Below, one piece after another: positions 17,432-27,857 of a stretch of 64,000 nucleotides of DNA; positions within the stretch are counted from its first letter, which is position 1, and the number at the start of each line of letters is the position of its first letter. Made by a program: the position numbers and the translations under genes. The stretch is from Methylocaldum sp035627495 (GTDB lineage Bacteria; Pseudomonadota; Gammaproteobacteria; Methylococcales; Methylococcaceae), in NCBI RefSeq assembly GCF_035627495.1, contig NZ_DASPLO010000151.1, forward strand, positions 3,016 to 67,015, in the 5' to 3' direction. Under the pieces are notes generated by a model, which made no database searches, was not told where the DNA came from, and worked only from the letters and a program-made list of their open reading frames with translations.

Positions 17432-17524
17432 CTCGCATCCTCAACAGTCAAAAGGTCGCATGCCGTGATCGATTCGCCGAACCATGAAATAATAACGCCT
17501 TTCTGCCAACACAACCCTCTCATA

Positions 17525-19192
<1,668 letters not shown>

Positions 19193-19253
19193 GAGCTTGT
19201 GGATAAACCTGCTGCGCGGACTCGAACCCTCGCGGCGGTTTTCTCACAAGCTC
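19193..19253. repeat. Inverted repeat between convergent ettA and GST genes
   Basis: GAGCTTGTG (19193-19201) and CACAAGCTC (19245-19253) are a perfect 9-bp inverted pair around a GC-rich segment that could form a smaller hairpin (CGCG...CGCG). The pair begins at the ettA stop and ends 22 bp before the end of the convergent gene. A bidirectional terminator is plausible, but the loop is long and there is no clean T-tract. Confidence 0.35.
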
Positions 19254-19275
19254 GAATTCGGGGGCGGTAACGCGA

Positions 19276-19923
19276 TTATTTCTTTGCGAAGAAGGCTGAC
19301 ATGGCGGCGGCTCGATCCGCCGCCACTTTCTGAATGTGCGGACGGGATTCCATCAAGCTCATATAATCTGTGGCACCGGTGACTTTCTGCAAGAAATCCT
19401 CACCGTAAATCCGTTGAGTAGCCGATGATAATAAGCCGAAGCTGGGCCACAGCGCACAATCGGCCGCTGTGAATCGGTCGCCTGCAATATAGGGAGAAAA
19501 CTTTGCGAGGCGATTGAACGCATCGATGCCCAAACCGATTTTTTCCCTGACCTCGGCTTTGGTTTCGTCGGAGACCGAACCGCCGAAGAAAGCCTCCCCG
19601 TACAGCCGTCGGGCGATAAGCTCCACGTTGAGCTCGAAGTGTTGGATCAACTCCCGGCACTTGGCCCGTTCGAACGGTTCCGCCGGATAAAGCGGATTTT
19701 GAGGAAAAGCCTCCTCCAAGTATTCGAGGATGACTTGCGATTCCGAAAGCGATCCATGATCGGTTAGCAGAAACGGAATTTTGCCCGCGGGCGAAAATTG
19801 CAGCACCGTTTCCGTTTGGCCTGGAGCAACCGTCTGCTCCTCGAATTCAATGCCCTTTTCCAGAAGGACTAACTTGACTTTGTTGTAGTAATTACTGATA
19901 GGAAAACCGCAAAGCCTTATCAT
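19276..19923 (-). CDS. Glutathione S-transferase family protein
   Basis: 215 aa from the ATG at 19923; a longer frame to 20016 adds non-family residues. Residues 1-78 are a thioredoxin-like domain (IRLCGFPISNYYNKVKLVLLEKG), containing the glutathione-binding GKIPFLLTDHG and SLSESQVILEYLEE. A helical C-domain follows (AKCRELIQHFELNVELIARR; TAADCALWPSFGLL). It may conjugate glutathione or reduce a disulfide; the substrate is unknown. It diverges from the DEAD-box helicase gene. Confidence 0.85.
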   Translation of the reverse strand: MIRLCGFPISNYYNKVKLVLLEKGIEFEEQTVAPGQTETVLQFSPAGKIPFLLTDHGSLSESQVILEYLEEAFPQNPLYPAEPFERAKCRELIQHFELNVELIARRLYGEAFFGGSVSDETKAEVREKIGLGIDAFNRLAKFSPYIAGDRFTAADCALWPSFGLLSSATQRIYGEDFLQKVTGATDYMSLMESRPHIQKVAADRAAAMSAFFAKK

Positions 19924-20016
19924 AAGTAATCTCCCGAGTTTAATAGCCGGAATGCCGATCTTAGAAAGAAACGGCATCCTGCGCCAATCATCTTTCCAAC
20001 GACCTTTATCTAACAC

Positions 20017-21768
20017 ATGACATCATCCAATTCCGTTACATCTTTCGAACAATTGGCCATTTCCCAGCCTATCTTGCAGGCGCTCCGGGAGATCGGTTAC
20101 GAAGCCCCGTCGCCCATTCAAGCCCAGAGCATTCCTCATTTATTGGACGGGCGGGATTTGCTGGGACAAGCCCAGACCGGCACCGGCAAGACCGCGGCCT
20201 TCGCGATCCCGATTCTGACCCGCATTGACCTGTCCCGGCGCATACCGCAGGCCCTGGTGCTCGCCCCCACCCGCGAACTGGCCATTCAAGTCGCCGAGGC
20301 GTTTCAAACCTACGCCCGCCATCTCGAAGGCTTTCATATCCTGCCCGTTTACGGCGGCCAGGGTATGGGAACGCAGCTGCGGCAACTCGCTCGCGGCGTC
20401 CACATTATCGTGGGTACGCCGGGCCGGGTGATGGATCATCTCCGCCGCGGAACCTTGTCCCTGGATAATTTGAGCACATTGGTTCTCGACGAAGCGGACG
20501 AGATGCTGCGCATGGGCTTCATCGAGGACGTGGAATGGATCCTGGAACAGATTCCGGCCACGCGTCAGATAGCCCTCTTTTCGGCCACCATGCCTGCCGT
20601 CATCCGCAAAATCGCCGACCGGCATCTCAACAATGCGGCGGAGATCAAGATCAAGGCCAAGACCGCCACCGTCGAAGCTATCAGCCAACAGTACTGGCTG
20701 GTCTCCGGAGTGCAAAAACTGGAAGCCCTGACCCGCATCCTCGATGCGGAAGACTTCGACGCCATGCTTATCTTCGTCCGCACCAAGACCGAAACAATGG
20801 AACTGGCCGAGAAACTGGAAGCGCGTGGATACGAAGCCGCCGCATTGAACGGCGACATGAGCCAGGTTCTGCGCGAAAAAGTTGTCGACCGCCTGAAGAA
20901 GAATGCCCTGGACATCGTGGTGGCCACCGACGTCGCCGCCCGCGGGCTGGACGTGGAGCGCATCACGCACGTGGTGAATTACGATATTCCCTACGACACC
21001 GAGGCCTACATTCACCGCATCGGGCGCACCGGGCGAGCCGGGCGGAAAGGCACAGCCATCCTGTTCGTCGCCCCGCGCGAAAGACGGATGCTCCGCGCCA
21101 TCGAGCAAACCACCCGGCAACCCATACAGCAAATGCGGCTGCCGACCCTGCAGGACATCGCCGATCGCCGTATCGAGCAATTCAAGGCGCAACTGGTTCA
21201 GACCCTGGACGACCAGGATGTGGGCTTTTACCGCGAGCTGGTGGACAAATTAGTCGCCGAAGAAATCGGCGATGCCGCTGACATCGCCGCCGCTCTCGCC
21301 TATCTCATGCACCGCGAACGTCCTTTGGAGGCATCCGAAGAACAGGCGCCGCCTGCGCCGCGGGAACAGAACCGCGAACGCCCTTGGGAAAAGCGGCCGG
21401 AAGGAGCAAAACAGCGCTATAGCATCGACGTGGGCCGGGAGCATGGAGTGCAGCCCAAGGACATCGTCGGCGCCATCGCCAACGAAACAGGGCTCTCCGC
21501 CAGGCTGATCGGGCAGATCAAGCTATTCGACACCTACAGCACGGTGGAGCTTCCGGTCGATCTTCCGGACGATTTCTTCAAGCTTCTGAAGAAAACCTGG
21601 GTAAGAAACCAACGCCTCAACCTACAACTGCTCGAAAGCGGCGATAGGCAACCGAGCAGAATACCCAAAAAGGCGGCTAAACCGGCCGAACGCAAATTCG
21701 GAAAACCAAAAGCCTCGGGACAAGACAAACCCGCAGCAAAAGGTCGACCCAAAAAAGATCGGCCATAG
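20017..21768 (+). CDS. deaD: DEAD-box ATP-dependent RNA helicase, DeaD/CsdA type
   Basis: 583 aa. The Q motif is followed by AQTGTGKTAAFAIP, PTRELAIQV, TPGRVMDHL, DEADEMLRMGF and SAT. The second RecA domain has VATDVAARGLDV and HRIGRTGRAGR. A DbpA-type RNA-binding domain lies at about 465-545 (REHGVQPKDIVGAIANETGL, then GQIKLFDTYSTVELP). The tail is Lys/Arg-rich. It remodels rRNA and mRNA structure in ribosome assembly, cold adaptation and decay. DUF815 follows 15 bp later on the same strand. Confidence 0.93.
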   Translation: MTSSNSVTSFEQLAISQPILQALREIGYEAPSPIQAQSIPHLLDGRDLLGQAQTGTGKTAAFAIPILTRIDLSRRIPQALVLAPTRELAIQVAEAFQTYARHLEGFHILPVYGGQGMGTQLRQLARGVHIIVGTPGRVMDHLRRGTLSLDNLSTLVLDEADEMLRMGFIEDVEWILEQIPATRQIALFSATMPAVIRKIADRHLNNAAEIKIKAKTATVEAISQQYWLVSGVQKLEALTRILDAEDFDAMLIFVRTKTETMELAEKLEARGYEAAALNGDMSQVLREKVVDRLKKNALDIVVATDVAARGLDVERITHVVNYDIPYDTEAYIHRIGRTGRAGRKGTAILFVAPRERRMLRAIEQTTRQPIQQMRLPTLQDIADRRIEQFKAQLVQTLDDQDVGFYRELVDKLVAEEIGDAADIAAALAYLMHRERPLEASEEQAPPAPREQNRERPWEKRPEGAKQRYSIDVGREHGVQPKDIVGAIANETGLSARLIGQIKLFDTYSTVELPVDLPDDFFKLLKKTWVRNQRLNLQLLESGDRQPSRIPKKAAKPAERKFGKPKASGQDKPAAKGRPKKDRP

Positions 21769-21783
21769 ATCGACCATTCGCCT

Positions 21784-22653
21784 ATGGAAACACTCGTGCA
21801 ACTGGTCGCCAGGGCGTCCGAACTGCTCGATCGGCTCGAAAGACGGATGCCTTCCGCGCCGGCGGAACCGGACTGGGCCGGCGCCATCGCCTTCCGTTGG
21901 CGCGGCGCCGGCCATCCGAGCCCCTTGCAGCCTATCCGAAGCCCTCACCGGCTGGAGCTGGCCGACATCTTATGCGTCGATCGGCAGAAGCGCGAGCTCG
22001 ACCGCAACACCCGGCAATTCATCAAAGGATTGCCGGCCAACAATGCCCTGCTCTCAGGCTCGAAGGGCACGGGCAAATCATCGCTTATCAAAGCTCTTCT
22101 CAACGAATATGCCGCCCAAGGGCTACGGGTCATCGAGGTGGATCGACAGCATTTGGTCGAATTGCCGGACATCCTGGATCTGCTCTACCCGCGACTGGAA
22201 AAGTTCATTCTGTTCAGCGACGATCTTTCGTTCGAAGCGGACGACGCCGGCTACAAGGCCCTGAAGTCCACGCTGGAAGGCTCGTTCAGCGCACCGCCGG
22301 CGAATGTGTTGATCTACGCCACCTCGAACCGGCGGCACCTGCTACCCGAGTACCACGAGGAAAACCTGCAGGCTCGCCATATCGAGGGCGAAATCCATCA
22401 GGACGAAGCGGTGGAGGAAAAGATCTCGCTGTCGGAACGATTCGGCTTGTGGCTGTCCTTTTATCCGTTCACCCAGGATCAATATCTGGACATCGTCCGG
22501 TACTGGCTGAACAAGCTTCAAACACCCTCGGACGACTGGGAAACCATACGCGCCGAAGCCCTGCGTTTCGCCCTCCAACGCGGCTCCCGCAGCGGCCGGG
22601 TCGCCTGGCAGTTCGCGAAGGATTGGAGCGGACGTATGCAACTTAAAATGTGA
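21784..22653 (+). CDS. AAA+ ATPase of the DUF815 family
   Basis: 289 aa. Walker A is GSKGTGKSSLIKALLNEY, followed by FILFSDDLSFEADDAGYKAL (Walker B-like with Asp-Asp). The family sequence NVLIYATSNRRHLLPE comes next, then DEAVEEKISLSERFGLWLSF. Members are small proteobacterial AAA+ proteins of unknown role. It is 15 bp after deaD and probably co-transcribed with it. Converges on the YkgJ gene. Confidence 0.85.
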   Translation: METLVQLVARASELLDRLERRMPSAPAEPDWAGAIAFRWRGAGHPSPLQPIRSPHRLELADILCVDRQKRELDRNTRQFIKGLPANNALLSGSKGTGKSSLIKALLNEYAAQGLRVIEVDRQHLVELPDILDLLYPRLEKFILFSDDLSFEADDAGYKALKSTLEGSFSAPPANVLIYATSNRRHLLPEYHEENLQARHIEGEIHQDEAVEEKISLSERFGLWLSFYPFTQDQYLDIVRYWLNKLQTPSDDWETIRAEALRFALQRGSRSGRVAWQFAKDWSGRMQLKM

Positions 22654-22728
22654 GACAAGTCTTTCAGCGGATGGCAAGGACTTGCAGCCAAAATAACGCG
22701 CCAGAACAGAAACAACGGCTGGGAAGCT

Positions 22729-22983
22729 CTAAGGGCTTGTCGCCTTCTCCAGCCACCGTAAATAGGTCAGCGCGTAATCACGGGTTTCCCCGCACATCTC
22801 GGGTGCCGGCCGAAGACCGGAACAGCAGGCGGGCCGCTCAGGATGCCCCCAGATGGCGCAACGGAAATCATCGGTCAGATGGATACAGCGAACGCCGGCC
22901 GGCTTGCCCTCGGGCATGCCGGGAATGGGGCTGGAAATGGATATGGCGATGCAGCAGGCGCCGCATCCGGCCCGGCATTCCAT
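22729..22983 (-). CDS. YkgJ-type zinc/iron-chelating cysteine-cluster protein
   Basis: 84 aa with nine cysteines. They begin as MECRAGCGACC (C-x3-C-x2-CC) and continue as GVRCIHL, FRCAIW, ACCSGLRP and EMCGE. This is the CxxCC-type metal-binding family; function unknown. Its start lies 4 bp after the HIT gene stop, so it belongs to the flippase-like / HIT / YkgJ minus-strand group. Confidence 0.85.
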   Translation of the reverse strand: MECRAGCGACCIAISISSPIPGMPEGKPAGVRCIHLTDDFRCAIWGHPERPACCSGLRPAPEMCGETRDYALTYLRWLEKATSP

Positions 22984-22987
22984 AACC

Positions 22988-23410
22988 TCAGTCGAAAAAG
23001 AAAAAATCGTGTAAAGACGCGACCTTGAGCTTTTGCTTGATCTCGTTCAAAGCAAACTCGCCATAAGGCAGTGGATCGTAGCGGCCCCAGATCGGGCCGG
23101 GCCAAGCCGGGTCACCTCGATAGCGCACCACATGATGAAGATGAAGCTGGGGCACCAGATTGCCGATAGCGGCGATATTCATTTTATCCGCCTCGAATAG
23201 CTCCGCCAGGGTACGGGAGAGACAAGACGATTCCTGCATGAGCCGTACTTGATCCCCGGCCCCCAACTGATAAATCTCGCTGATATCATTCCGCTCCGGA
23301 ACGAGGATGAACCACGGATAGCGGCTCTCATTCATCAACAAAAGCCGACACAGCGGGAACCGGCCCAACTGAATACAATCCTGCGACAAACGAGGGTGCA
23401 ATTCGAACAT
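22988..23410 (-). CDS. HIT-domain protein
   Basis: 140 aa from the ATG at 23410 (MFELHPRL). Upstream codons of the open frame overlap the flippase-like gene and look like its shadow. The histidine triad appears as PQLHLHHVVRYRGDPAWPGP, the form typical of a proteobacterial HIT subfamily. The upstream DxxxE-like part is WFILVPERNDISEIYQL. HIT proteins hydrolyse nucleotide phosphoramidates or dinucleoside polyphosphates; the substrate here is unknown. Separated by 8 bp from the upstream membrane protein and by 4 bp from the downstream YkgJ gene. Confidence 0.85.
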   Translation of the reverse strand: MFELHPRLSQDCIQLGRFPLCRLLLMNESRYPWFILVPERNDISEIYQLGAGDQVRLMQESSCLSRTLAELFEADKMNIAAIGNLVPQLHLHHVVRYRGDPAWPGPIWGRYDPLPYGEFALNEIKQKLKVASLHDFFFFD

Positions 23411-23418
23411 GCGTACGC

Positions 23419-24525
23419 TCAATCGATATGGACCTGCGGATGTCGGACGTCGGCGCCATACACGCGCTTGACCCAACGCGTCATTACCGGCAAGCCGATG
23501 ATCAAATATGGGTAATAGCTGATCAGCCGCCACAGAACGGCCAAGGTCAGCGCCGCGCCTGCCGGAACGAAATCCCCGAACAACCAGGAAAAACCGAGTT
23601 CGGCGATACCGGCGCTGCCGGGTGTTGGCGAAAGAACCATGATAATCCATAAGACCGCTTGCCGACCGATGGCGAGCAGATGGTCGACCAAGCTCATGGG
23701 CATTGGGGAAAAGGCCGCGAGGACGCAGTTCAAAACCAGGTATCGGCCGATCCACGCAATCGACGTCGCCAGCCAGACCTGAAACCAGAAGACTGATTTC
23801 CTATCCCGCAAATCGCGAGAGGCGGTGAGCAAGTCATTGACCATGTGCAAGCCTCGCGAGCGCCAGCGCCGGAGCATCGGCAGCATAAACAGCCGGGTCA
23901 ACCACCAATTGATCCAATGCGGAGCCACGAGCAGCGCCGCGATCAGCAGCACCAAGTAAACGACCAGCCCACCCCACGCCACCCAAAACCCGGCCATCAT
24001 ACTGGTTCCCAGCAGTTCCGATCTGATGTAGTGCAAGGGCGCAAAAATATCGGCTTGTGGAACAAACAGGCTCGCAAAGAAAGGAAGCGAGGTATAGAAC
24101 ACCTGATCAAGAAAGACCGTGGTAAATACGATGGCGGTACTGCGACCGATGCTGATCCGTTCTTTGACCAGCATGAATACCGCCACCGCCGCCCCGCCGA
24201 CCATGGACGGCGAAACCGCGGCGAAGAAATCCCAAAGCAGGATTATTTCGAAGCAAGCTCGCCACTCCAGCTTGCGGTCGGTGAGGATCCGCAATTGCCA
24301 CATGTAGCCGAAATCGCGCAGGACCATCATGAGAAGGGCGAGAGCGATCCAGAACATCGAACGCGAAGTCCACGCGATGCGGTCGAGCACCTCGTCGATC
24401 GGAAGGCCGTTCTTGACCAATTCGCCATACAGCGTATAGCCGACGATGCCCAACCCGAAAGCGACCGGTAATAGGATTCGACCGGGACTGAACTGCTTAA
24501 GAACGTCGAACGTCTTCGCGGCCAT
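23419..24525 (-). CDS. Lysylphosphatidylglycerol synthase TM-domain / flippase-like membrane protein
   Basis: 368 aa with about eight membrane helices. The conserved segment WDFFAAVSPSMVGGAAVAVFML and the later PTPGSAGIAELGFSWLFGDF are characteristic of the UPF0104/YbhN and MprF flippase-domain superfamily. No catalytic MprF acyltransferase domain is attached, so lipid translocation is the likelier role; this is inference from the family. First gene of the group leading to HIT and YkgJ; queA ends 37 bp upstream. Confidence 0.8.
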   Translation of the reverse strand: MAAKTFDVLKQFSPGRILLPVAFGLGIVGYTLYGELVKNGLPIDEVLDRIAWTSRSMFWIALALLMMVLRDFGYMWQLRILTDRKLEWRACFEIILLWDFFAAVSPSMVGGAAVAVFMLVKERISIGRSTAIVFTTVFLDQVFYTSLPFFASLFVPQADIFAPLHYIRSELLGTSMMAGFWVAWGGLVVYLVLLIAALLVAPHWINWWLTRLFMLPMLRRWRSRGLHMVNDLLTASRDLRDRKSVFWFQVWLATSIAWIGRYLVLNCVLAAFSPMPMSLVDHLLAIGRQAVLWIIMVLSPTPGSAGIAELGFSWLFGDFVPAGAALTLAVLWRLISYYPYLIIGLPVMTRWVKRVYGADVRHPQVHID

Positions 24526-24562
24526 TCCTATCCACGTGAAAGTGATGATCCGGTATTATCAG

Positions 24563-25597
24563 TTATGAATGCGACTTGCGCGTGACAAACATTGCATCGC
24601 CGTAACTGAAAAACCGGTATTTGCGCTCCACGGCATGCCGATAAGCCGCCAGAACTTCTGAATAACCGGCAAAGGCGCACACTAAGGTCAACAAAGTGGA
24701 TTCCGGAAGGTGAAAGTTGGTAACCATGGCATCGACACAGCGAAAGCGGAAGCCCGGACGAATAAACAAATTCGTCTCGCCTTTGTAAGGGGCCAGGAAG
24801 CCTCCAACCGACGCCGACTCCAACGTCCTCACCACGGTGGTTCCAACGGCAATTACGCGCCCTCCGCGCTGCCGGACTTCGTTAATCTTTTCCACTACGT
24901 TCGCATCGACCTCGCAGCGCTCCGAATGCATCTTGTGTTCATCCAACTCATCCACCCGCAAGGGCTGAAATGTGCCGCTGCCCACATGCAGCGTCACGAA
25001 AGCCCGCTCGACGCCCTTTGTCGCCAAACGCTCGAACATCGCTTCATCGAAATGCAGCCCGGCCGTGGGTGCCGCCACGGCGCCGGATTGCTTCGCAAAT
25101 ACCGTTTGATAACGCTCCCAGTCGGACACAGAATCGGGACGATCGATATAGGGCGGCAGAGGAATATGCCCAACGGCGCTCAGAACCTCATCGATGGTTT
25201 GATCGTCGAGAACCGTCAGCAGAAACAAATCGTCTTGCCGTCCTTGAACCAAGCACCGAAAACCACCGTCCAGAAGGATTTCAGATCCCGCTTTCGGAAC
25301 CTTGCTCGCGCGTACATGAGCCAAGCCCGTACTCGAATCGAGCACCCGTTCGATCAAGATCTCCACCCTGCCCCCGGATGCTTTATGCCCGAACAGACGC
25401 GCAGGCATTACTTTCGTGTCGTTAAAGACCAGAAGATCGCCCGGATGGACCAGATCGGGCAGTTCGATAAACATACGATCGTCAATTTCTCCGGTCGTTC
25501 CATCCAAACACAGCAACCGACTGGCGCTCCGCTCTAATAAAGGATGTTGGGCGATCAGATCTTCGGGAAGTTCAAAAAAGAAATCACTTTTGCGCAT
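24563..25597 (-). CDS. queA: S-adenosylmethionine:tRNA ribosyltransferase-isomerase
   Basis: 344 aa. It makes epoxyqueuosine in tRNA from preQ1 and SAM. The N-terminal DFFFELPEDLIAQHPL, VFNDTKVMPARLFGHK, AAPTAGLHFDE and VTLHVGSGTFQPLRVD are family landmarks. The C-terminus includes ATNFHLPEST-like sequence (MVTNFHLPESTLLTLV). tgt, often adjacent, is not downstream here. It diverges from the tRNA-Leu transcription unit. Confidence 0.95.
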   Translation of the reverse strand: MRKSDFFFELPEDLIAQHPLLERSASRLLCLDGTTGEIDDRMFIELPDLVHPGDLLVFNDTKVMPARLFGHKASGGRVEILIERVLDSSTGLAHVRASKVPKAGSEILLDGGFRCLVQGRQDDLFLLTVLDDQTIDEVLSAVGHIPLPPYIDRPDSVSDWERYQTVFAKQSGAVAAPTAGLHFDEAMFERLATKGVERAFVTLHVGSGTFQPLRVDELDEHKMHSERCEVDANVVEKINEVRQRGGRVIAVGTTVVRTLESASVGGFLAPYKGETNLFIRPGFRFRCVDAMVTNFHLPESTLLTLVCAFAGYSEVLAAYRHAVERKYRFFSYGDAMFVTRKSHS

Positions 25598-25636
25598 CCT
25601 GAGATGGTATCAATCGGCGGATAAGAGTGCAGTATC

Positions 25637-25665
25637 TGGTTTTTCAAAACAGTTTTCTTTATAAT
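25637..25665 (+). promoter_or_regulatory. Sigma-70-type promoter of tRNA-Leu
   Basis: A perfect TATAAT at 25660-25665 lies 14 bp before the mature tRNA 5' end. The candidate -35 (TGGTTT at 25637-25642, 17-bp spacer) is weak. Confidence 0.55.
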
Positions 25666-25679
25666 TCGGTTGCTTTCAC

Positions 25680-25766
25680 GCCGGGGTGGCGAAACTGGTA
25701 GACGCGCCAGACTCAAAATCTGGTTGGGGAAACCCAGTGTCGGTTCGATTCCGACCCTCGGCACCA
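25680..25766 (+). tRNA. tRNA-Leu (anticodon CAA)
   Basis: 87 nt including an encoded CCA. Acceptor stem GCCGGGG pairs with CCTCGGC. The D-loop contains GGTAGACG. Anticodon stem CCAGA/TCTGG encloses the loop CTCAAAA with anticodon CAA, reading UUG. A long class II variable arm (TTGGGGAAACCCAGT) identifies a leucine tRNA. The T arm is GTCGGTTCGATTCCGAC. A recombinase remnant lies 1 kb downstream, so the tRNA is a candidate integration site. Confidence 0.97.
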
Positions 25767-25800
25767 TTTCGACTTCCGACTGTTTCCGAGGAAGTCCAGA

Positions 25801-25835
25801 AAACCCGCAAGCTTACTGGCTTGGCGGGTTTTTTT
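25801..25835 (+). terminator. Rho-independent terminator after tRNA-Leu
   Basis: Left arm AAACCCGC-AAGC, loop TTACTG, right arm GCTT-G-GCGGGTTT with a single bulged G, then a run of seven T. It begins 35 bp after the tRNA 3' end. Confidence 0.85.
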
Positions 25836-25909
25836 ATCGTCCCGTGACGCCCTACGGTCAGCCTCAAGCTGTCTTGACTTTGCCGGCAATAACCTGAGGC
25901 CTGGAGCGG

Positions 25910-26704
25910 TTGATCAAAAGCATCACTTCCGCCTTCGCGCGCTATATAGGCATCGACTACTCCGGTGCGGAAACTCCGACTTCCAGCCTGAAGGGGCTGC
26001 GCGTTTATCTGGCGGAGCGGACCGCATCGCCCGTGGAAGTTCTGCCACCGCCCAGCTCGCGTAAATACTGGACCCGACGCGGCATCGCCGAATGGCTAGT
26101 CGAGCGTCTGTCCGAAGACCTGCCGACACTGGTCGGCATTGACCACAGTTTTTCCTTCCCACTCCGCTATTTCGAGGTTCATCACCTACCGCCCGATTGG
26201 ACGGCTTTCCTTGAAGACTTCCAGCAGCATTGGCCTACCGACGAGGACCATACCTATGTCGATTTCGTCCGTTATGGCCTCCGCGGCAATGGCGCAGCCC
26301 GCACCGGCAACTCGCGCTGGCGACGCTTGTGCGAAAAGTGCGCGAGGGCGAAGTCGGTGTTTCACTTCGACGTGCAAGGTTCGGTCGCCAAATCCACCCA
26401 CTCCGGTATCCCTTGGCTCCGCTATCTGCGCCGGCAACTGGGCGAGCGGGTGCATTTCTGGCCCTTTGACGGTTGGGCCGTTGCTCCCGGCAAGTCGGCT
26501 ATTGCCGAGGTATACCCCTCATTGTGGAATCGCGCTTACCCCATGGAGGACCGTACCCCCGATCAGCACGACGCTTACACCATCGCCGCGTGGCTAAGAC
26601 AGGCCGATCACGATGGCCGCCTGCAAGGTTTGCTCGAACCCGTCCTGACACCTCAGGAACGTGCCATAGCTGGGGTGGAGGGCTGGATACTTGGGGTAGG
26701 GTGA
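25910..26704 (+). CDS. DUF429-like RNase H-fold protein
   Basis: 264 aa; the first usable codon is TTG at 25910, and no ATG or GTG precedes the conserved N-terminus. The pattern of acidic motifs matches RNase H-like proteins: IGIDYSGA, LVGIDHSFSFP, AIAEVYPSLW and DQHDAYTIAAWLRQAD. DUF429-type proteins share this architecture and have no settled function. The gene lies between the tRNA-Leu terminator and an integrase remnant. It is bracketed by GTTGATCAA at 25909-25917 and 26709-26717, so it may be acquired. Confidence 0.65.
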   Translation: MIKSITSAFARYIGIDYSGAETPTSSLKGLRVYLAERTASPVEVLPPPSSRKYWTRRGIAEWLVERLSEDLPTLVGIDHSFSFPLRYFEVHHLPPDWTAFLEDFQQHWPTDEDHTYVDFVRYGLRGNGAARTGNSRWRRLCEKCARAKSVFHFDVQGSVAKSTHSGIPWLRYLRRQLGERVHFWPFDGWAVAPGKSAIAEVYPSLWNRAYPMEDRTPDQHDAYTIAAWLRQADHDGRLQGLLEPVLTPQERAIAGVEGWILGVG

Positions 26705-26735
26705 AACAGTTGATCAAGTGAGAAACCAAAATCGG

Positions 26736-26999
26736 CTACTCGGATGCCGCTTTCCTAAAATTGCCGACGATGACATTCTCGGCATCCTCGCGAGTTAGCG
26801 GTTCAAGCCGCTCGCCTAGCGCCGCCAAGCCTCCGCCTGCTGCTTGGATCGGTTGTAGATCCGTTTGATGCGGTCTTGCTCAAGATGGTAGGTACAAAGA
26901 CGGGCCACCATCAGTGTGGTACACGTGCGGCGCAAATCATGAGACGTCCAGGTGCCGCCCGATGGTAACAGGGCGCCGGTCAGCTTGCCGCGATTCTGC
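26736..26999 (-). pseudogene. Tyrosine recombinase (phage/island integrase) C-terminal remnant
   Basis: Minus-strand translation gives LLPSGGTWTSHDLRRTCTT, then LMVARL, then IKRIYNRSKQQAEAW. After a frameshift near 26817 it continues LGERLEPLTREDAENVIV to a stop at 26736. HDLRRT contains the His-x-x-Arg of the catalytic R-H-R-Y set. The order HDLRRT / KRIYNR / LGERL / DAENV matches a common proteobacterial integrase family. Compared with that family, a block between LMVARL and IKRIYNR (normally including the catalytic NH segment) is missing, so it is inactive. No N-terminal half is recognisable upstream. Confidence 0.75.
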
Positions 27000-27313
27000 T
27001 TTCCGTTTGCAGTTGCCCGGACGGTGCCAAGTAGCCCATCGTCTTCGCGTAATGTATGTTGCCGGGGATTATCGGGAGAACTTAAGCTGGCGATTAACTC
27101 TAATAGTAATAATCAGACTGGAGGCAAGGTTTTTGACTGAAAGGGATTTCATCCGGATGCCATGGGCACAACATACCGGATACTGATACTGAATGCCTCG
27201 AGCAACGTTACGGCAGGAAGAGACCGGCGCTGGTCGGCTGTTCTGCTAAATACAAGTTTTTCTGGCACGAAGCACGAAATGGAAAAGCCCGAGCGCTAAA
27301 CGGAAGGCATCAC
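27000..27313. other. 314-bp intergenic region upstream of the aceB remnant
   Basis: No convincing gene. The minus frame of the integrase remnant stays open for some distance (to about 27045) without recognisable family sequence. A GGAAGG ribosome-binding sequence precedes the ATG at 27314. Confidence 0.4.
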
Positions 27314-27795
27314 ATGGCTGTCGGCTCTGCACCGGAGTGGACGTACGAGATTGAGATCACCCGATCCTTTCAAGGTTACGAGTTCATCCTGTCACCCAAC
27401 GCGTGCATCTTTCTGGCAAGCCTGCATGCGTATTTCGGCGGGCGGGTTTCGGAGTTGCCGCAAGCGCGGGTTGAGCGGCAGGGGCGGCTGGATCACGGGG
27501 AATTGCCGGATTTCCTAGCGGAGACGCGTGACATCAGGGAATCCGACTGGCGCATCGCCGGCATTCCCGCAAACCTCCTCGACAAGCGAATCGAGATCAC
27601 GGGGCCTGCATCAGACCGTAAGATGGTCATCAACGCCCTCAACAGCGGCGCCAAAATCTACATGGCCGACTTCGAGGATGCCCACTCACCTACCTGAGAC
27701 ATGTGGCGCGCGCCGTAGTGCTCTTGCAAACCATCGTCGAGAACGACCGGTTCGTGGAGTTCCTGGCCATACCGGCTTACGAGCAGTTCCCTTGA
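27314..27795 (+). pseudogene. aceB: Malate synthase A gene with internal deletion
   Basis: Codons 1-127 give a malate synthase A N-terminus: HGELPDFLAETRDIRESDW, then IPANLLDKRIEITGP, then RKMVINALNSGAKIYMADFE and a stop (27695-27697). In another frame 38 further codons encode the family's C-terminal end, VVLLQTIVENDRFVEFLAIP followed by AYEQFP and a stop at 27793-27795. Family members are about 530 aa, so roughly 370 residues, including the catalytic Arg and Asp region of the TIM barrel, are missing. Two fused ends with a precise gap point to one internal deletion plus a frameshift. aceA follows 62 bp later. Confidence 0.85.
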
Positions 27796-27857
27796 GATAG
27801 AACGCAACCGTTTGTGAACGAACGTCAGTAGATGTCATTAGACAAGGAAGGAAGAAG

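Noticed and set aside
20140..21192. Minus-strand 350-codon frame
   Set aside because: Antisense shadow of deaD, whose helicase motifs are all in the plus frame.
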